From NCBI GenBank assembly GCA_964429915.1, contig CAYSDZ010000014.1, positions 1 through 64,000 on the forward strand: a DNA stretch of 64,000 nucleotides, given 5' to 3'. Source of the stretch: Alteromonas_F sp964429915 (lineage in GTDB: Bacteria; Pseudomonadota; Gammaproteobacteria; Enterobacterales; Alteromonadaceae). The notes beneath the pieces are model-generated. The model saw only the letters and a program-made list of their open reading frames with translations. It was not told the origin of the DNA and ran no database searches. The translations under genes were made by a program, and so were the position numbers. Positions 9,701 to 16,817 of the stretch are shown piece after piece; the stretch's first letter is position 1, and every line of letters begins with the position of its first letter.

Positions 9701-9781
9701 AAAGAAGTCCTAACGCGCAGCATTGATTATGCACTGGAGCGTTTAAGCATTAAAAAGTTGTTAGAGTCAATGGCAAGCTGA
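6719..9781 (+). CDS. CheB-CheR fusion with PAS and C-terminal receiver domain
   Basis: 1020-residue multidomain signalling protein. Order: a CheB-type methylesterase (about 15-195; catalytic Ser in IGASAGGLEAL, His in VQHLSPDYKS, Asp in GTGTDGTRG), CheR N-terminal and catalytic domains (about 215-480; SAM motif IAGCSSGEEAYS), a repetitive coiled coil of NEELQS heptads (about 680-730), a PAS domain (about 738-860) and a receiver (about 886-1010; VDDDE, phospho-acceptor in LILDYQL). CheB/CheR fusions with PAS are widespread sensory enzymes outside classical chemotaxis. The extra C-terminal receiver suggests control by a kinase, and the gene 42 bases downstream encodes one. The start is ATG 6719 or ATG 6725; GGAATGG makes the second slightly better. 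Confidence 0.9.
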   Translation: MVMNDTNGANNAPSHVIGIGASAGGLEALQAFFSGLRNDSGAAYVVVQHLSPDYKSMMSELLAKHTEMTIFEVQDSIAVEANCIYLMPPRKNMLITEGKLLLSDQMPDGRPHMSIDVFLRSLAEDQQHRGIGIVLSGTGTDGTRGIRAMKETGGLVVVQKPDSAKFDGMPKNAFDTGLADMVLAPEKMGEALINFIRHPSITGDTPVIQYANSEESNDVLNEIFNLLKEKSSINFSQYKPTTVARRIERRLGINQLTTLDDYLKLLIKSPRELQILSKELLIGVTRFFRDGEAFERLKELSVKRLVSNREEKDAVRVWIAGCSSGEEAYSIAIMLNEAMEKENSKREIKIFATDVDEDAITEASTGTYSHEIVQDIPEHLLEKYFILSNGAYTVKNYLRQMVIFAVHNMIEDPPFSNVSLVSCRNALIYFQQSAQKKVLTSFHFALRQGGMLFLGNSESLGDIQSYFEILDERNKLFAKVSSARIPFTTESIMARTKASAEVEFGQQQTGMISPSQPSRVVFNDRYKAVREKLIFHYAPDCIIINEDFEAIHVYGDVSRYVMRLKNGKVSIKIKDMIKDDLSVAVSTALYRCEKNEEDVYYKDVTFDDNGQPQAIDLAVFVVKQGEHKNAPRAYVLQFIEPSDNGEERSKKSKKIVFDASEQFKQRIDDLEQELLKKQEHLQVTVEELETTNEELQSANEELMSANEELQSTNEELQSVNEELYTVNSEYQEKIRQLTEANSDLDNVINSTDIGILFLDGNLTIRKFTPHVQHYINVRASDVGRPVHHISHELEFDGFLNKIAEMSKQDDVFEKDVFTKDGEASLLRIMSYAVSEGQEKRQGVLITITNISRLRFVENALEKAKHQFKMSLQSRTHRLKSRIEKSDSVSLLLVDDDEVFCESASRLLENEDRGISLVTSATSEDSIDLLQRMKVDLLILDYQLAGETAEDVVKKLKENNIDLPVILLTSQDEQIMGESFLENDIVDVINKDAMSKEVLTRSIDYALERLSIKKLLESMAS

Positions 9782-9823
9782 TTCACTTACACACAATCAT
9801 TCACACACAATAAGAAGGACTGA

Positions 9824-10957
9824 ATGGAATCTACCAAGGAACATTATTTAAAAACTGAGCTGTTCGAAAAGTTACGCAATGAACCAAAATTATTCGAATG
9901 GATTGAGAGCGGCTCAGTTGATGGTATCTGGTATTGGGACTTAGTCGATGGCGAACAGGAATGGTTAAGTCCGCGCTTTAAATCCACCTTTGGTTTTAAA
10001 GATAATGAAATGGAACACAATATTCATTGGTGGCAGAAAAATATTTTTCCTGACGACCTTGCTGTAGCGCTTGAAAATTATACCAAGCATGCGGAAGACC
10101 CCAATCATCCCTACGATCAAATTGTTCGCTACAAACACAGAGATGGCTCTACCGTATGGGTTCGGTGTCGAGGTTTGATTATAAGGGATGATGCAGGCAA
10201 TCCTATTAGAATGCTTGGTGTTCATACCGACGTGACAGAGTTGAAGCGAGCAGAAATTGAATTAGAGAATAAAACGAAAGCACTCGAAAAAAGTAACGAA
10301 GAGCTCAAGCGCTTTGCTTTTGTTGCTTCGCATGATTTGAAGTCTCCGATCAACGCGACGAATCATGTGCTCGATTGGATAGAGCAAGATTTTGCTGAAG
10401 ACTTACCAGAAAAAGCAAAACAATACCTTTCTCTTATACGAAAGCGAAACGACAGAATGCGCGCCTTGCTCGACGATTTGTTAAGTTACTCTAGAGTGGA
10501 CGGTTTTGACCAAGAACGAGAAGAAGTAAACGTAAGCGAAACCGTGCAAGACGTTTTTGATACCTTAAATACAGGCAAGAACTTTACGCTTAGCTTAGAC
10601 ATTACCACTGAAAATATACGGGTAGAGCGTGTTCCATTTGAATTAGTGATGCGTAATTTATTGTCCAATGCATTTAAACATCATGATTCAAATGACGGTG
10701 AAATCGTCGTTAAAGTGGCGGATACTGGCTTGTTTTACGACATATCGGTTTCAGATAATGGTCTCGGTATTCCTACCAAGTATCATCAAAGGATTTTTGA
10801 GCTTTTCCAAACCTTAAAACCGAAAGACAAAGTTGAAGGGAGTGGTCTTGGCTTGTCATTAGTAAGTAAAACCTTAGTCTCCGTCGGGGGTGAGATTTCA
10901 GTTCAAAACCTAACACCAAGAGGCGTTGCCTTCAATATACGATGGCCCAAACCCTGA
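9824..10957 (+). CDS. PAS-domain sensor histidine kinase
   Basis: 377-residue soluble histidine kinase. A PAS_3/PAC domain occupies about residues 25-140 (GIWYWDLVDGEQEWLSPRF; RYKHRDGSTVWVRCRG). A short coiled coil leads to the HisKA box FAFVASHDLKSP with the phospho-accepting His near residue 170. The ATPase domain has N (NLLSNAFKHH), G1 (VSDNGLGIP), F and G2 (GSGLGLSLV) boxes, all intact. The FAxxASHDLKxPL type resembles phytochrome-like and cyanobacterial kinases. No receiver gene follows, so the receiver at the end of the preceding CheB-CheR fusion is the obvious partner (inference). AAGGA lies upstream of the ATG. Transcription probably ends in the inverted repeat just downstream. Confidence 0.9.
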   Translation: MESTKEHYLKTELFEKLRNEPKLFEWIESGSVDGIWYWDLVDGEQEWLSPRFKSTFGFKDNEMEHNIHWWQKNIFPDDLAVALENYTKHAEDPNHPYDQIVRYKHRDGSTVWVRCRGLIIRDDAGNPIRMLGVHTDVTELKRAEIELENKTKALEKSNEELKRFAFVASHDLKSPINATNHVLDWIEQDFAEDLPEKAKQYLSLIRKRNDRMRALLDDLLSYSRVDGFDQEREEVNVSETVQDVFDTLNTGKNFTLSLDITTENIRVERVPFELVMRNLLSNAFKHHDSNDGEIVVKVADTGLFYDISVSDNGLGIPTKYHQRIFELFQTLKPKDKVEGSGLGLSLVSKTLVSVGGEISVQNLTPRGVAFNIRWPKP

Positions 10958-10966
10958 TATTACATA

Positions 10967-11044
10967 GGGCAACCGCATACTTTTTTTACTCGATCAGTCC
11001 ACCTCATTCGCATCCGACTTTTTTGTGAAAGTATGCGGTTGCCC
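10967..11044. repeat. Inverted-repeat element, copy 1
   Basis: 78-bp element with perfect 17-bp arms (GGGCAACCGCATACTTT and its complement) around a 44-base centre holding GTCCACCTCATTCGC. The same arms and the same central 15-mer recur at 50680-50762. It lies between two convergent genes and could also stop transcription in both directions. The size and palindromic ends suggest a small non-autonomous mobile or REP-like repeat. Confidence 0.75.
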
Positions 11045-11064
11045 TTATGAGTTGAATTCAAGCG

Positions 11065-12792
11065 TTACAATAATTGACTTAATAAAATAACAACGGTTAG
11101 TGTAAGAATAGCGCAAAGAGACTGCCAAAAAGCAAGCGGATTGCGAGCCATGATAGGTGCGCGAGTTTGTTGAAGAAACGTTTGACTGGGTTGGCGTAAG
11201 TCAAAAATAAATTCGCTGAGATCGTCGTAGCGCTTGAAAGGATTGGGATGTAAGGCTTTTTTAAGCGCGAAGTCTACCCATGCAGGAATGGCAAGCTCAT
11301 CATCCAATACCGAGTTGTATTGCAGCCGTTTTTGAGCCGCCCGAGTGTTAGCTTTGGCAACTTGAGTGCCATAGGGAAATTTGCCACTAAGCATGTGATA
11401 AGTAATCACTGCAAGGCTAAATTGGTCAGAGGCATTCACCCCTGCCTCGCCTAAAAAATACTCTGGAGCAGAATAAAGTGCGGTGCCAAGAATATTATCG
11501 TAAAAATCATCGTCAATCATTTCGTCTATGCCGGCAACACGCACTGCCCCGAAATCAATGATTTTTATCGTTCCGCTATGATCTATCATTATATTTTCAG
11601 GGCGTAAGTCTTGATGCAGCATTTCTTTTTTGTGCAAGGCCCGTAAGCCCTTTGCTATTTGTTCAACAATATTTCTAACAACTTCTAACTTAGGTTTAGG
11701 GTTATCTAGCATCCATTGGCTTAAGGTTTGTCCTTCGATATATTCAGTTACCACGTAAAAATAATTGCGTTTTCGCGAACTCTGTGTGGGTTTAAGCAAG
11801 TGGGCACTGTTTACTCTGCGGGCGATCCATTCTTCTAACAAAAAGCGTTCTCGATGTGTTTCATCGTTTTGCAGTTCAGTAGAGAGTGTTTTGATGACGA
11901 CCTTCTCGCCAGAGTTTAAATCCGAGGCGATAAAAACGGAGCTTCGTGTGCTGTCGTATAATCTTCGTTCGATCAAAAAGCCATCAAACTCAATTCGAGC
12001 TTCTAGTTGAGGGGGAAAAGGCAAAGAAAGTAAGGATGAATGCAGGTCGGCTGCCCGCATTTTTTTTATTGCGTTCACGTAAACCACCTGAACGCTTAAA
12101 TTATCGTGGCTCAAATTATCAAAGGCAAGATCAACGATGGCTTTTGCTGCTTGATTTATATTTTCACTACAATGATTTAGTAATTCTATGAGATTTTTAT
12201 CACTAATATATTCGTAAACGCCATCTGTCATCAGCACAAAAATATCGCCTTTTTCTAGAGGCGTTTCGAGGTAATCAATGTCAAGCTCCGGTTTCATGCC
12301 CATTGCTCTGGCAAGATAGGATTCTTGACTAGACAGATGGGTTCGGTGTTCTTGAGTGAGTACTTCACATTGGCGATTTCTCACACGCACAATGCGCGAA
12401 TCACCGACGTGGAAAAGGTGTGCTTGTTGCCCTTTCAGTACAAGACCCGAAAATGTACACACGTAACCTTTGTCAATATTGTATCGGTATTCACTGCGTT
12501 TAGTTTGTGCACACAACCACGAGTTTAATGCGGTGATTACGCGTTTACCTGCGGTTTCAACGCTCCATGCCTCTGAGGTACTGTAATAATCTTCAATAAA
12601 CCCCATAACGACGGCATTACTCGCGTCTTGGCTGACATTGCTACTACTTATGCCATCGGCCAGAGCAACTGCAATGCCTTTTGCATTTAATTCAGGGGTT
12701 TCAGGGATGAATGCATTGATTGCATCTTGATTGATGGCTTTACGGCCTTTATGGCTGTACTGGCCTATCTTAACGGTAAGAGACTCGGTCAT
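11065..12792 (-). CDS. Fused PP2C phosphatase / Ser-Thr protein kinase, membrane anchored
   Basis: 575-residue bifunctional enzyme. The N-terminal PP2C-type phosphatase (about 1-245) keeps its metal motifs (NQDA, ALADGIS, HVGDSR, LMTDGVYEY, HDNLS). The Hanks-type kinase (about 268-540) has the lysine in VVIKTLS, the catalytic loop LHQDLRPENIM and the IDFGAVR motif. A single C-terminal helix (about 553-575) would anchor it with both domains in the cytoplasm. Such fusions occur in marine gammaproteobacteria next to nitrate/nitrite transport and assimilation genes. Here it follows a formate/nitrite transporter gene, so it may tune nitrogen uptake (inference). The start codon lies only 8 bases past the T-run of an intrinsic terminator, and no separate ribosome binding site is visible. 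Confidence 0.9.
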   Translation of the reverse strand: MTESLTVKIGQYSHKGRKAINQDAINAFIPETPELNAKGIAVALADGISSSNVSQDASNAVVMGFIEDYYSTSEAWSVETAGKRVITALNSWLCAQTKRSEYRYNIDKGYVCTFSGLVLKGQQAHLFHVGDSRIVRVRNRQCEVLTQEHRTHLSSQESYLARAMGMKPELDIDYLETPLEKGDIFVLMTDGVYEYISDKNLIELLNHCSENINQAAKAIVDLAFDNLSHDNLSVQVVYVNAIKKMRAADLHSSLLSLPFPPQLEARIEFDGFLIERRLYDSTRSSVFIASDLNSGEKVVIKTLSTELQNDETHRERFLLEEWIARRVNSAHLLKPTQSSRKRNYFYVVTEYIEGQTLSQWMLDNPKPKLEVVRNIVEQIAKGLRALHKKEMLHQDLRPENIMIDHSGTIKIIDFGAVRVAGIDEMIDDDFYDNILGTALYSAPEYFLGEAGVNASDQFSLAVITYHMLSGKFPYGTQVAKANTRAAQKRLQYNSVLDDELAIPAWVDFALKKALHPNPFKRYDDLSEFIFDLRQPSQTFLQQTRAPIMARNPLAFWQSLCAILTLTVVILLSQLL

Positions 12793-12800
12793 AATTCAAT

Positions 12801-12827
12801 AAAAAAATGCCCCTTACTGGGGCATTT
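12801..12827 (-). terminator. Intrinsic terminator between transporter and kinase genes
   Basis: On the minus strand a 9-bp perfect stem (AAATGCCCC, loop AGTAA, GGGGCATTT) runs into a run of T. It ends the transporter transcript. Its 3' arm also holds the only G-rich stretch in front of the kinase ATG at 12792, so read-through, or translation through the hairpin, would affect kinase expression. Confidence 0.8.
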
Positions 12828-12885
12828 ACCTTTCCGTTTAAATTATTGAATAGTCAGCGATGTCTACTCAATAGCTATTAAAGCG

Positions 12886-13698
12886 TTATGCTATTGCACG
12901 ATCTGCTTTTGTGCGTACATGCGTAAAGTATATCGGTAAACCGACCAGCAATAAACCACCCGCTAGGTTACCTAACGCGGTTGGAATTTCGTTCCAAAGT
13001 AAGTACTCAGCAATAGTGAAATCACCACCCATAATCATAGAGAAAGGGAATAAAAACATGTTTACAATAGAATGCTCAAAACCCATGTAGAAGAACAAGA
13101 GGATAGGCATATACATCGCGCCCATTTTCGCACCTGCTGATGTAGAAATCATAGCACCAACTACGCCCATGGATACCATCCAATTACACAGCATGCCGCG
13201 AATAAAAATGGTGATCCAGCCTAATAGGCCATGCTCTTTGTACCCAAGTGTTCTTGATTCGCCAATAGTACTGACTTTTGCTGCCACTGCGCCACCATCA
13301 ACTTGGTAGCCATAAGTAAGAATAAATGATGCAAAAAAAGCAACGGTCATTGCACCAGCAAAGTTACCTACAAATACCAAGCCCCAATTGCGAAGCAACT
13401 CGCTCATGGTACAGCCTTTACGTTTGTCTAACACGGCTAACGGAACCAGAGTGAACACTCCGGTCAGTAAGTCGAATTTCATTAAGTACAACATAATGAA
13501 ACCGATTGGGAAAAGCAGAGAACCGACCAGCGGGTTGCCTGTTTTTGTGATAATAGTAATTGCAAAAAATGCTGCGAGGGCAAGAATAGCTCCTGCCATA
13601 TACGCTCTTACAACGGTGTCTCGGGTAGACATGAAAATTTTCTGTTCACCCGAATCCACCATTTTCTTGGCAAACTCATTGGGTTCTAAATACGCCAT
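12886..13698 (-). CDS. Formate/nitrite transporter family channel
   Basis: 270-residue FNT-family channel with about six membrane helices. It moves small monovalent anions such as formate or nitrite across the inner membrane. Family features: the early AYMAGAILALAAFFAI helix, the loop GNPLVGSLLFPIGFIMLYLMKFDLLTG, the GMLCNWMVSMGV motif and a GFEHSIVNMFLFP segment. The last contains the central pore histidine motif of FocA/NirC (GFEHSIANM). The neighbouring kinase/phosphatase gene favours a nitrite (NirC-like) role, but formate cannot be excluded by sequence. AAGGAA precedes the ATG. A terminator separates it from the kinase gene. Confidence 0.88.
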   Translation of the reverse strand: MAYLEPNEFAKKMVDSGEQKIFMSTRDTVVRAYMAGAILALAAFFAITIITKTGNPLVGSLLFPIGFIMLYLMKFDLLTGVFTLVPLAVLDKRKGCTMSELLRNWGLVFVGNFAGAMTVAFFASFILTYGYQVDGGAVAAKVSTIGESRTLGYKEHGLLGWITIFIRGMLCNWMVSMGVVGAMISTSAGAKMGAMYMPILLFFYMGFEHSIVNMFLFPFSMIMGGDFTIAEYLLWNEIPTALGNLAGGLLLVGLPIYFTHVRTKADRAIA

Positions 13699-14037
13699 TC
13701 AAGTGTTCCTTATAGTTTTTGGATTCGTTAGCGAGTTACATTGATTGTGTATCACACATGTTTATTTTTGTGCGACAAGCTTGCTGAGCAAGTAGGGTGC
13801 CAAAATAGAAAAACGATAAAAACCATTACAAATAGACCATTGAATATTCGCCGAGAAGCTTAATTTTTGCGATGTAGGGCGCTACCAAAGATTGTTTCCT
13901 GTAGAATTCAACTATTCGTAAATCAACCTGCATTGTTCTGCATAATGCTTCATTATGGCTATGTGCTTCGCACTTACTTGGTGCGTTTTATATGCAGGGA
14001 AAATGAATAAAAAACCAAAATTAAAGGTCTTGGTCAA
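13699..14037. promoter_or_regulatory. 339-bp divergent regulatory region (transporter / elaA)
   Basis: A gene-free region between divergent genes. It contains a 13-bp palindrome CTTGCTGAGCAAG at 13780-13792 and, at 13741-13756, TTGATTGTGTATCACA, a mixed FNR/CRP-like half-site pair. Both are upstream of the transporter and may be operators; neither matches a consensus well. No small gene or RNA was recognised. Confidence 0.3.
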
Positions 14038-14496
14038 ATGAAGCTGTTGAATAAATGTATGTTATTTTCAGACTTAACGTGTTCTCAACTCTATCAATTT
14101 TTAAAGCTGAGAACCGATGCCTTTGTGGTCGAGCAACAATGTGCTTACCCAGAATTAGATGATAAAGATATTTTAATAGGGACGCGTCATTTAATGACGA
14201 TAGAGGAAGGAAAAGGAAACATAATAGCTTATTCACGTTGTTTGGCTCCTGGTGTATCGTATTCGGGTAGTAGTATTGGTCGAGTAGTCATCGACCCCAA
14301 TTATCGCAGCAAAGGATTAGCAAAAGATCTTGTCCTCAGAGCAATTGATGTTTGTAAAACAACGTGGCCTGAAAGCGCCATAGAGATAGGCGCTCAGTAT
14401 TATTTGCTGGCCTTTTATGAATCCTTCGGTTTCCAAACTATCGGTGAGCCCTATGACGAAGATGGCATCAGTCATATTGATATGCGGCTGAAATAA
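14038..14496 (+). CDS. elaA: ElaA-family GNAT acetyltransferase
   Basis: 152-residue GCN5-related N-acetyltransferase, matching ElaA in length and pattern. It has the start LYQFLKLRTDAFVVEQQCAYPELDDKD (ElaA signature: LRxxVFVVEQxCxYxExDxxD), the acetyl-CoA segment IGRVVIDPNYRSKGLAKDLV and the end YESFGFQTIGEPYDEDGISHIDM. Substrate is unknown. It sits alone in front of the rimP operon, where many gammaproteobacteria have secG and tRNA genes. No strong ribosome binding site precedes the ATG. Confidence 0.88.
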   Translation: MKLLNKCMLFSDLTCSQLYQFLKLRTDAFVVEQQCAYPELDDKDILIGTRHLMTIEEGKGNIIAYSRCLAPGVSYSGSSIGRVVIDPNYRSKGLAKDLVLRAIDVCKTTWPESAIEIGAQYYLLAFYESFGFQTIGEPYDEDGISHIDMRLK

Positions 14497-14516
14497 CACA
14501 TATCTATGTATCTGAC

Positions 14517-14546
14517 TTGCCCAATGCTTGTTCTTTAACGTATACT
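14517..14546 (+). promoter_or_regulatory. Candidate sigma-70 promoter for the rimP operon
   Basis: TTGCCC (14517-14522) and TATACT (14541-14546), 18 bases apart, just after the elaA stop. Transcription would start near 14553 and give a 5' leader of about 240 bases. Confidence 0.5.
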
Positions 14547-14675
14547 ACGCGCCATATTAAAACGTGGGCTCCCTTGTTTCTAGCTGAATACCTTTTTAGG
14601 TAACAGACGCAAATGAAGCAAATAGTAACGCGTTAATTGGTGCGCGGGTCATCAGTAAGGTTCAGAATTTGTCGA

Positions 14676-14702
14676 AAAGCCCCGTTTTAACGGGGTTTTT
14701 TG
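14676..14702 (+). terminator. Intrinsic terminator 1 in rimP leader
   Basis: CCCCG, loop TTTTAA, CGGGG, then TTTTTT. It stands about 125 bases after the proposed transcription start. Confidence 0.75.
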
Positions 14703-14755
14703 TTGGTTGTACATTTTTGCAAGTTAGCAGGAATCTGAACAAGAACCGCAAAGTC

Positions 14756-14777
14756 ATGGGCGATTCGCCCTTTTTTT
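14756..14777 (+). terminator. Intrinsic terminator 2 in rimP leader
   Basis: GGGCG, loop ATT, CGCCC, followed by seven T. It ends 18 bases before the rimP start codon, so read-through is needed for expression of the whole operon from the upstream promoter. Confidence 0.75.
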
Positions 14778-14795
14778 GTTTTTGGGAGAAGCTGT

Positions 14796-15254
14796 TTGTC
14801 ACGACTTGAACAAACATTGACTCAAATGTTAACGCCTCCCGTTGAGGCCTTAGGGTTTGAGATGGTTGGAATTGAATTCGTGCGTGCCGGAAAACACAGT
14901 ATTTTGCGCGTATTTATTGACCATGAAAAAGGCATTGACGTAGACGATTGTGCTGATGTGAGTCATCAAGTTAGTGCTGTACTAGACGTAGAAGACCCAA
15001 TTAATACTGAATATAACTTGGAAGTTTCTTCGCCTGGCATGGATAGACCCTTGTTCACTGAAGCGCATTATGAACGTTTTGTGGGCGAAATAATCAGTAT
15101 TCGTTTGTCCGTTCCAATGGACAATAGAAGAAATTTTAAAGGAACGTTATTGAACTGTGAGAATGGTCAGATTTCAGTTGAAGTCGATGGCGAAACATTC
15201 TTAATAGCAATAGCCAACATAGATAAAGGTAACCTCGTTCCCACGTTTGAATAG
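14796..15254 (+). CDS. rimP: Ribosome maturation factor RimP
   Basis: 152 residues (E. coli RimP has 150). It assists 30S subunit maturation, binding early around S12. Typical segments are PPVEALGFEMVGIEFVRAGKHSILRVFID, the motif GIDVDDCADVSHQVSAVLDVEDPI and LEVSSPGMDRPLF. The start is TTG with GGGAG seven bases upstream; no ATG fits the family N-terminus. First gene of the conserved rimP-nusA-infB operon; nusA follows 45 bases later. Confidence 0.97.
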   Translation: MSRLEQTLTQMLTPPVEALGFEMVGIEFVRAGKHSILRVFIDHEKGIDVDDCADVSHQVSAVLDVEDPINTEYNLEVSSPGMDRPLFTEAHYERFVGEIISIRLSVPMDNRRNFKGTLLNCENGQISVEVDGETFLIAIANIDKGNLVPTFE

Positions 15255-15299
15255 GAACGCAAAGCGCTCTGACAAATCAGAGTAGCGTGTGAGGCAAAT

Positions 15300-16796
15300 A
15301 TGAATAAAGAAATATTATTAGTTGCAGAAGCAGTATCAAACGAAAAGCAAGTACCCAGAGAGAAAATCTTTGAGGCACTAGAATACGCCTTAGCAAGTGC
15401 GACCAAAAAGAAACATATTGGTGAAATAGAAGTGCGTGTCAGCATTGATAGAAGCACAGGCGATTTCGACACTTTTCGACGCTGGTTGGTCATAGAAGAT
15501 GACCAAGAGCAAGAAAATCCGTTTGCAGAATTAACGTTATCTGCCGCACAAATCGACGAGCCTGACATTAAAACGGGTGACTATGTTGAAGAGCAAATAG
15601 AGTCTATCGCCTTTGACAGAATTACCACTCAAACGGCTAAACAAGTCATTGTTCAAAAAGTGCGTGAAGCCGAACGCGCTCAAATGATTGCGGAGTATCA
15701 AGATAAGGTTGGCGAACTGGTTACCGGTACGGTTAAGAAAGTCAATCGCGACAACATTATCATCGATTTAGGGAATAACGCGGAAGGCGTGATATACCGC
15801 GACGATATGTTACCCAGAGAAACGTTTAGACCAGGCGACAGGGTTCGCGGTTTGCTTTACGTCATTCGTCCCGAAGCCCGCGGCGCCCAGTTATTTATTA
15901 GCAGAACACATCCGGATATGTTGGTTGAGCTTTTCCGTCTAGAAGTGCCCGAGATTGCAGAAGAAACCTTAGAAATAAAATCGGCTGCACGAGACCCAGG
16001 TTCACGCGCAAAAATAGCAGTTAAAACAAACGATAAACGTCTCGATCCTGTCGGGGCTTGTGTGGGAATGCGAGGCTCAAGAGTACAAGCTGTGTCTGGG
16101 GAGCTTGGTGGTGAGCGAGTTGATATTGTGTTGTGGAATGAAAATCCGGCACAATTTGTTATTAATGCAATGGCACCTGCTGATGTGGCATCTATTGTTG
16201 TTGATGAAGACAATAACACCATGGATGTGGCCGTTGAGTCGGATAATCTTGCTCAAGCCATAGGCCGAAGTGGTCAAAACGTACGCTTGGCGAGTCAGTT
16301 GACCGGCTGGGAACTTAACGTGATGACCGTTGACGATCTCAACAGTAAACACGAAGAAGAGAATGCCAAAGTTATTGGCGTGTTCGTAGACGGCTTAGAA
16401 ATCGACGAAGAGTTTGCAACGGTACTGGTTGACGAAGGGTTTACTACTCTAGAAGAAATCGCCTATGTACCTGTTGCTGAATTGCTAGATATTGAAGGCT
16501 TAGACGAAGACATTGTAGAAGAGCTAAGAGAGCGAGCTAAAGCAGCGTTGACGACGAAAGCCTTAGCAAATGAGGAGTCACTTGAAGCCTCTGAACCTGA
16601 TGAAGCCTTGCTCAACCTTGAAGGAATGGAACGGCACGTTGCTTATGTATTAGCTAGCAGAGGTATCGCTGATTTAGAAGCGTTAGCTGAACAAGGTACA
16701 GACGACATCAGTGATATTGAAGAGCTGGACGAAACGAAGGCAGGTGAACTTATCATGGCTGCACGCAATATCGTTTGGTTTAGTGAAGAAGAATAG
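15300..16796 (+). CDS. nusA: Transcription termination/antitermination factor NusA
   Basis: 498 residues (E. coli 495). Order: an N-terminal RNA polymerase-binding domain (1-125, MNKEILLVAEAVSNEKQVPREKIFEALE split across the start), S1 domain (about 135-200, GTVKKVNRDNIIIDLGNNAEG), two KH domains (about 230-345; VGACVGMRGSRVQAV and AIGRSGQNVRLA) and two C-terminal acidic helix-hairpin repeats (about 360-495; EEIAYVPVAELLDIEGLDED). NusA modulates pausing, intrinsic termination and antitermination. Its own leader carries two terminators, which makes feedback plausible. Confidence 0.98.
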   Translation: MNKEILLVAEAVSNEKQVPREKIFEALEYALASATKKKHIGEIEVRVSIDRSTGDFDTFRRWLVIEDDQEQENPFAELTLSAAQIDEPDIKTGDYVEEQIESIAFDRITTQTAKQVIVQKVREAERAQMIAEYQDKVGELVTGTVKKVNRDNIIIDLGNNAEGVIYRDDMLPRETFRPGDRVRGLLYVIRPEARGAQLFISRTHPDMLVELFRLEVPEIAEETLEIKSAARDPGSRAKIAVKTNDKRLDPVGACVGMRGSRVQAVSGELGGERVDIVLWNENPAQFVINAMAPADVASIVVDEDNNTMDVAVESDNLAQAIGRSGQNVRLASQLTGWELNVMTVDDLNSKHEEENAKVIGVFVDGLEIDEEFATVLVDEGFTTLEEIAYVPVAELLDIEGLDEDIVEELRERAKAALTTKALANEESLEASEPDEALLNLEGMERHVAYVLASRGIADLEALAEQGTDDISDIEELDETKAGELIMAARNIVWFSEEE

Positions 16797-16817
16797 AGAA
16801 CGGGGGATAAACGCATA

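Larger units (their letters stand above)
14553..14795 (+). ncRNA. rimP operon leader RNA with two intrinsic terminators
   Basis: A leader of about 240 bases without a coding frame of note. It contains a small hairpin TACCTTTTTAGGTA, then two complete terminator hairpins before rimP. Rfam describes a rimP leader in gammaproteobacteria, thought to be an attenuator. This leader is in the same place, but I could not compare its structure. It may control the level of NusA and IF2 by premature termination, and NusA could feed back on it (inference). Confidence 0.45.

Noticed and set aside
14560..14680. A tRNA-like stretch (GGTTCAGAATTT) where tRNA-Met or tRNA-Leu would be expected before rimP
   Set aside because: No acceptor stem, anticodon arm or CCA end can be paired; treated as leader RNA.
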